64,000 bases of DNA from Sphagnum compactum (Eukaryota; Bryophyta; Sphagnopsida; Sphagnales), in contig OZ234493.1 of NCBI GenBank assembly GCA_965153455.1, positions 23,736,213 to 23,800,212 on the forward strand, given 5' to 3'. Both the position numbers and the translations under genes were made by a program. Each line of letters begins with the position of its first letter. Position 1 is the first letter of the stretch. This document shows positions 60,259 to 64,000 of the stretch, one piece after another. The notes below the pieces were generated by a model, which was not told the origin of the DNA, searched no databases, and saw only the letters and a program-made list of their open reading frames with translations.

Positions 60259-61089
60259 GTAAAAAATTTTGTTGTGAGAACTAAATTTATTTCTTTTGAC
60301 AATCTAATTGCTAACCTAAAACTTAACCATTATCCAAATTGACCCCTTCCAAAAATACTTACACCTTAATATCTAAAAAATCCTTATGTTTGGGGAAAGG
60401 AGCATTAACCTTAACCAAAGGTTATGAAATATCAAAAAAATTCAAAACCTTACCCAAAGGTTCCCAAAAATTCATTTAGTAAAAAACAATCAACTTTGAA
60501 AGTTCCTCAAAATTCACAAAACCCCACAACATATATATATAGACCAACTTCACTTTTTGCATATTTACCAAGCTAAATATATTTCTTAACATCACCATGC
60601 CCATCAACAATGAAAATGGTCCATAAAAATCATAATTTGCATTAACATGACATGGTGTGAACTTCATAATGTCAATTGCATCAACTTCAAGCTAGCAATT
60701 TTTTGACCTTTTTGTCTCGTTTTATACCATGTTTTTTCAATTTCAATTTTGGTTATGTAAAATTTATATGTTATTTTATTGTCCTTTTATTTAAATAACT
60801 TTCTCAATATGGGTTTAAATTGGACTTTTCTTAACCTTTGGTGAAATAGGTTGTGGTTTGAAAAAACTTGAGCTTCTTGACTTTGAAGGACTTGATGTAA
60901 TTCCACCACTAATGGGAATTACTATCAAAACATGTTGAATGGGTGAGATTTGAAATGATGAAATGAATGGTGGCAAGTCAAGTATTTTGTAAAATCCATC
61001 TTCACCATGGTCTATTTCAAGTTTTGTAGAGTCCAATTGTTGTTCATGGAAACTCCCCTTTGAAAATATATGGAAACATCATTGAAGAT

Positions 61090-61726
61090 AATGTTTTAAT
61101 TTTAAAACATTTTTTTCTATTAGAATTGTAAAAGATACCTTTGAACCCTTTGAGGATTTCCACTACCCATAACGTTACAATTAATGACCTTTCATAAAGT
61201 TTTCAAAAAAATCAATTGGTACAAGGGCATAGTGCAAACATCCTTTTTAAAAAAAGGATGGCTAATTTGAGGCTTGTGGTTAAATGAAAGTTCAAATGGG
61301 GTGATTGTGTGTAAAGAATCTGTAAATGGCATGTAATGGCTACAACTTTTCTTTAACATGAATAAGATAGTTGAATTGAATCCTCAAGTGTTCTAAACCA
61401 TTTCGGGTTAGCTTGTGGGGCACCATCTATTGGAGTTGTATTGCATTGTCAATACAAAATTGATTAAACTTTAAATTACATATGAATTCACCACCATTAT
61501 CAAAACACAATATTTTATTTTATTAGCAGTGTGGTTTTTCAATTTACTTTTGTATTTTTGAAATTTCAAAGATGTATTTGATTTCTAGATAAGAAGAATG
61601 CATTATTATATTGTGAATAATCATCAACAAACAAAAATTAAATAAAAAGTTCCACCCATTGAAGGGGTTTGCATTGGACCACACAAGTTGATATGCAGCA
61701 AACCTAAAAATCATGTCCTTCACATC
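61090..61726 (-). mobile_element. Decayed Ty1/Copia retrotransposon, integrase region
   Basis: Minus-strand frames give, in order from 61726 downward, integrase landmarks LHINLCGPMQTPSMGG, then FVDDYSQYNNAFFLSR, then FDNGGEFICN with FNQFCIDNAIQLQ, then VPHKLTRNGLEH, then TITPFELSFNHKPQISHPF, CLHYALVP and SSKGSKVSFTILIEK. These match the Copia integrase core and the segment joining it to reverse transcriptase. Stops and frameshifts break it repeatedly. The first catalytic Asp (usually in HxDLCGPM) is Asn here, while DNGGEF and the later Glu remain. Gag, protease, RT and LTRs were not found. Confidence 0.88.
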
Positions 61727-64000
61727 ACTACAACAAAATCATGTCCTTTTCATCATTTCAATTTGATTACACAATCAAATTTTTTTGATTGACATGACTA
61801 AACATGTCCATTTGACTAATTATGAAAGTAGTAATGTCCATTATGACTAAATTCAATCATTATAACATGACATAAATGATGACATGTTATTTTTGATGTT
61901 TTATGTGGCATTGCGACTAAAATGTGATGCTTTTAAAAATCTTATGTGGCATAATGTATATGACGTCTTTATTTTTTAATTAAATGTAACATGTTTACCT
62001 AATTATTTATATCCATTAAAACATCATATACATTATGCCATTCTATTTTTTTTGGTCTTACGTGGGTAGGTAAATAAGTAGGTATTAACTACTAGTTACC
62101 ACACACACTTTAGCTAGCTACCTACTTACATGGATACCTACATACCTATTTACCACCTACTACATACTTACATATTAATTTATAAGCACCACCAATTACC
62201 TATTTACATAATGAATTTGATTTTCATTGTGAATTTAAATAGGTATTTTATAACATTTGAAAATTGTTCAAATTTCAAAAATATGTTGTGTTTATATTTA
62301 TGCAATTAATTTGTTATCACGTGAAGTGGTGGTTGGATGGTTAAAAGACTTGCCATATGGCCATGAAGGTGAGGATTCAAATCTCACTCTTGACATCCTA
62401 TGAATGTGATTAAAATTGATCATGTTATAATTGTGAGTAGTCACATTGACATGGCACCTTTTTTGTTGTTAAACCATACATGAACATGTAAAATGTTTTG
62501 TATGTGTAAGCATTTACGAAAGTCAAGATGTATGGTCACAAAATTGATGCCTATAGCATCATGGAACTTATTGTCCCCCATATAAATTGTTTTAGTAATA
62601 CCAAGATACCATTAATATTGAAATAAATTCCATTGGAATGACATGTGTTGATTTGCCCCAAAATCAAAAAAAAAAAAAATCAAAATGAAAAGGGAATTTC
62701 ATTAACACTTTGAAGAGGTATAGTTGACCATCATTGGTTGAAATTAAATTTAATCAAGGTTTTTGGAACTTGATTAAACATGTCCTTCTTACATTTTCAA
62801 CATTTAAGTTACTTGTGTTTTTTTTCCCCAATATTGACATTATCACAGGTGGAAATCAATTTGGATTTGAATGTGACATAAAATATTGAGATTTTTGAAG
62901 TTTTGTAATCTTATTCACTTTCAAAAAATACTTTGAGTTTAGTCCCCAAACAACTTAAGTGTATTAGGAAGGATAATTACATCCATTATGGATTGGGCAC
63001 ATTCACCACTAAATTTCCCTATAAAAATATACAAATAGACACAACTTTGTTTATACTTCATTTCATAGTCCTTGATGAGCTTTTAAATTTTTTGGTTTTT
63101 GGATAATCTAAAGGATCAAATTTGCCACTCTAGCATTCATTCAAGATCTACACCCACACATTTAATACAAAGATGAGTAAGTTTGTAAAGTTGAAACATT
63201 GCACTTATGATGATACACTATAATTTGGTGTGCAACATACCACATGATTTAAATTGATACAATTAATACAACTTGATATATTAAAATACTAAAGGAAAAA
63301 AATTGAATGTCACATTTTAAACTCATAAAATATATTGCATAATGTATGTTCAAATGTTATATTTGCTCAAATGTTAATACATTACAACATTAATACATTG
63401 ACATTTTAATATTGATGACCAAAATTGAACTTTTCAACCTACATGGAAACCTTAGAAAATTTTGGAAAAGAATTTACAAATTGCATAATTTGACGAAAAA
63501 ATGGTTCATAGACTTAGTATCAAATGTTGTGAATAATGAATGGTTAATTTAAGAATTAGTACTAAATGATCAAATGTGAATGTACCACAACTATGATTTT
63601 TGTGTAATATTATTATGTTCTCATTTGATCCAAACCCACAAAATTTCATGAAAAAATTGTTTCAAAATAATATTCTTTTTCTTTTCTTGAATTGTTTTGT
63701 TTCATTTAATTTCATTACACTTTTACATTCTAGGGTACAAGATTACTAGCTTCACCATTCCTAAGGATCATTTTTTGAATTTTGAAACTAAATAAAAGGG
63801 TTAAGAAGCTAAAGAAAATATGTGCAAACAATTGCATAATACACCTAGTATAACAAAATATGTATTATAAGCTTGGTAAGTGTACCACAAGGTTTTAAAT
63901 CAAAGGTGATTCAAAATAAGTTCACACAATGAAAACAATCAAAATATATGCCACACACTAAACATCAAAAGCTTTTCCACAAGAATATAATGCATTGCAG
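61727..64000. other. AT-rich repeat DNA to the window end
   Basis: No supported gene. 61727-62045 has recurring CATGTCC, GACATGT and TATGTGGCAT words and begins with CACTACAACAAAATCATGTC, similar to CACTA-type termini, but no matching opposite end was found. A GTAG/CTAC microsatellite cluster lies at about 62060-62180, and a tRNA-like segment at about 62320-62400. The remaining 1.5 kb is featureless AT-rich sequence. Confidence 0.5.
62320..62400 (+). mobile_element. tRNA-derived SINE-like segment (candidate)
   Basis: GTGGTTGGATGGTTAAAAGA resembles a tRNA D-arm/A box, and about 35 bp later GGTGAGGATTCAAATCTCAC resembles a T-arm/B box with a paired GTGAG/CTCAC stem around ATTCAAA. The 5' acceptor stem is not convincing and there is no CCA-type end, so an intact tRNA is excluded. 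A SINE head or decayed tRNA fits better; the tail is not defined. Confidence 0.4.

Larger units (their letters stand above)
53221..61060. other. AT-rich repeat DNA, no supported gene
   Basis: About 7.8 kb with no domain-bearing frame. It contains an (AAAT)n run at about 53738-53763, a (GA)n tract at 56225-56247, a 210-bp repeat present twice (55023-55236 and 58842-59056), a degenerate minisatellite (58087-58565), a telomere-like run (58818-58839) and a roughly 95-bp tandem repeat (59950-60258). A coding-like scrap at 54893-55008 (plus frame reading HGNPMVVGAFVSQAIVANLK) was not identified. Confidence 0.55.

Noticed and set aside
62320-62400. Functional tRNA gene
   Set aside because: The acceptor stem and anticodon stem do not pair properly, so only A/B-box-like parts remain.

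Overview
The window is nuclear DNA from a land plant. It has gene islands with many short exons and GT-AG introns, plant-specific families (HLB1, ABIL, a plant CCCH/RS-like protein, PLS-type PPR fragments), decayed Copia and LINE retroelements, and plant-type telomere motifs (CCCTAAA). The protein families are diverged from angiosperm versions. The PPR fragments resemble the large PPR sets of ferns and other seed-free plants, so a fern or other seed-free vascular plant is my best guess (inference only; no species can be named).

Layout. 1-2880: AT-rich repeat DNA. 2881-9200: a plus-strand CCCH zinc-finger gene (10 coding exons, 420 aa). 10302-12230: two inverted fragments of PPR genes, both broken. 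12633-14014: a minus-strand hotdog acyl-CoA thioesterase (3 exons, 167 aa, catalytic residues intact). 14015-17870: repeat-rich, no supported gene. 17872-19403: a plus-strand ABI-like (ABIL) subunit of the SCAR/WAVE complex. 19404-29345: mostly AT-rich repeat DNA with a dead LINE, tandem repeats and GTAG-type microsatellites. 29346-35561: plus-strand HLB1 (14 exons, 606 aa). 37000-38776: minus-strand QCR6 hinge subunit of mitochondrial complex III, whose start codon is split by a 1.1 kb intron. 42023-51000: a minus-strand gene for an unrecognised, largely disordered protein of about 2,450 aa with ten tandem repeats of about 50 aa. 51001-53220: microsatellite-rich upstream region. 53221-64000: AT-rich repeats with a broken Copia element, a tRNA-derived SINE-like segment and several minisatellites.

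The genes look like unrelated housekeeping loci. Two (ABIL for actin nucleation, HLB1 linking trans-Golgi/early endosome to actin) touch the actin-endomembrane system, but they are 10 kb apart and I see no evidence of co-regulation. HLB1 and QCR6 are convergent. All exon models were joined by hand from splice signals and reading phase; each full model sums to a multiple of three. I found no CRISPR array, no rRNA, no intact tRNA and no intact transposon.
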